From Chitinophaga sancti (lineage in GTDB: Bacteria > Bacteroidota > Bacteroidia > Chitinophagales > Chitinophagaceae), in NCBI RefSeq assembly GCF_034087045.1, contig NZ_CP139247.1, positions 7,900,001 to 7,964,000 of the forward strand: a DNA stretch of 64,000 nucleotides, written 5' to 3'. The position numbers and the translations under genes are program-made. Below the pieces are notes generated by a model that did not search any database, was not told the DNA's origin, and worked only from the letters and a program-made list of their open reading frames with translations. Of the stretch, positions 63,012-64,000 are shown one piece after another (the first letter of the stretch is position 1; each line of letters begins with the position of its first letter).

Positions 63012-64000
63012 TTAATGTTGATGCCACAAAATCCAGCCACCAGTGATCAACATGTTTAACAATGCAATCGGGATCAGGTAATTCCAACCCAAACGCATTA
63101 ACTGATCATAACGGAAGCGCGGGATAGTCCAGCGTACCCACATAAAGAAGAAAATGAAGCAAATAATTTTTATAAACAGCACCAGTGTACCCAATATAGT
63201 CAGAATGTTTGGCGATACATGCAGACTATCCATTCCCCAGAAATGATATCCACCAAAGTACAATGTAGCCATCAGCGCAGAGCTGATGAACATATTGATA
63301 TACTCAGCGAACAGGAAGAAACCCAGTTTCATGGAAGAATACTCCAGGTGATAACCACCGTTCAGCTCATTCTCCGCTTCTGCCAGGTCAAATGGAGAAC
63401 GGTTGGTCTCAGCAAATGAACAGATCAGGAAAATGATAAAGCCCAGCGGCTGAACAAATACGTTCCATACACCGCCATGACGCTGCTGCTCTACGATTTC
63501 TTTCAGACTCAGCGTACCACTCACCATCAGCAGTGCAATCAGTGCCATACCCATCGCCAGCTCATAGCTGATGATCTGGGAAGCGGCACGTACAGATGAT
63601 AACAGGGAGAATTTATTGTTGGAAGCCCAGCCACCCAGCATAATGCCGTATACGCCTAAGCTCACCACACCAAAAATGTAAAGAATACCAATGTTCACGT
63701 CAGCTACCTGCAGTGATACTGTATGACCTGCAATGGTCAGTGTATCGCCCCATGGAATTACTGCACTGGTCATACAGGCTACAATCATAGCCAGTGATGG
63801 ACCTAAAATAAAGAGGAAATGATTGGAAGATCCTGGAATGATCTCTTCCTTGAAGAAGAGCTTACCACCATCCGCCAGCGGCTGAAACAAGCCCAAAGGA
63901 CCCGCTCTGTTTGGTCCAAGCCTATCCTGCATAATACCCGCTACCTTTCTTTCGCCCCATGTGGAATACATGGCCACGACCAGAGATATTACCAATACAC
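63012..64000 (-). CDS. nuoH: NADH-quinone oxidoreductase subunit H (N-terminus cut by window edge)
   Basis: About 329 residues are visible and the frame is still open at the window edge; the TTG near 63995 is not the true start, as the family has some 15-30 more residues in its first helix. The ERKVAGIMQDRLGPNRAGP loop, the EMA-type helix and SPFDLAEAENELNGGYHLEYS (quinone-site loop) are diagnostic. Earlier nuo genes should continue to the right. Confidence 0.93.
   Translation of the reverse strand, partial: VLVISLVVAMYSTWGERKVAGIMQDRLGPNRAGPLGLFQPLADGGKLFFKEEIIPGSSNHFLFILGPSLAMIVACMTSAVIPWGDTLTIAGHTVSLQVADVNIGILYIFGVVSLGVYGIMLGGWASNNKFSLLSSVRAASQIISYELAMGMALIALLMVSGTLSLKEIVEQQRHGGVWNVFVQPLGFIIFLICSFAETNRSPFDLAEAENELNGGYHLEYSSMKLGFFLFAEYINMFISSALMATLYFGGYHFWGMDSLHVSPNILTILGTLVLFIKIICFIFFFMWVRWTIPRFRYDQLMRLGWNYLIPIALLNMLITGGWILWHQH

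Noticed and set aside
1..64000. tRNA, rRNA, CRISPR array, insertion sequence or prophage
   Set aside because: All gaps of 60 bases or more were read for tRNA T-loops, regular spaced repeats and transposase text; none was convincing.

Overview
The window reads as chromosomal DNA of a Bacteroidota bacterium, most likely family Chitinophagaceae (Chitinophaga-like). Four things point there: the compact mraZ-to-ftsZ cell-division cluster without murF or ddl; type IX secretion signatures (a C-terminal sorting domain, and a PorD/DUF4835 protein beside coaBC, rpoZ and bamD); DUF4296 and TSP3-OmpA proteins; and several TAnnTTTG promoter boxes with almost no Shine-Dalgarno sequences. No rRNA, tRNA, CRISPR array, prophage or insertion sequence was found. 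Nearly all of the window is ordinary core genome.

Layout. 1-5.9 kb: start of a NUDIX gene, DinB, two GNAT acetyltransferases, fabD, a folE/PTPS pterin pair, and mqnB-mqnD of the futalosine menaquinone route. 5.9-9.4 kb: photolyase, a class IV aminotransferase, then about 1.2 kb of gene debris holding a decayed beta-barrel gene. 9.4-15.0 kb, leftward: bamD, rpoZ, coaBC, porD, a DUF4296 lipoprotein and the 3-oxoacid CoA-transferase genes. 15.0-15.5 kb: an AT-rich gap with nine tandem 11-bp repeats and DnaA-box-like sites. 15.5-31.7 kb, rightward: mraZ, rsmH, ftsL, ftsI, murE, mraY, murD, ftsW, murG, murC, ftsQ, ftsA, ftsZ, which together make lipid II and build the septum. 31.9-42 kb: pirin, kup, ompA, polyprenyl synthase, recJ, htpG. 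42.2-49 kb: a large T9SS-secreted nuclease-fold protein, rpsF-rpsR-rplI, a lipoprotein, an esterase and a small exported protein.

49.1-56.7 kb: a compact leftward operon (GntP-family permease, RidA, a D-serine dehydratase/D-threonine aldolase-fold enzyme, M19 dipeptidase) that looks like a D-amino-acid uptake and breakdown module. Next come an orphan MacB-like permease and a LacI regulator, followed by a sugar-kinase-like gene with a LacI-type operator in front of it. 56.8-64 kb: nuoN, M, L, K, J, I and the truncated nuoH of respiratory complex I, read leftward; the rest of that operon lies beyond the right edge.

No clearly new multi-gene system is evident. The most unusual items are the 11-bp repeat array before the division cluster, the D-serine-type operon, an animal-like PTPS paired with folE, an OmpA domain lacking its usual peptidoglycan-binding aspartate, the decayed barrel gene, and a set of promoter boxes placed so close to start codons that leaderless mRNAs are likely.
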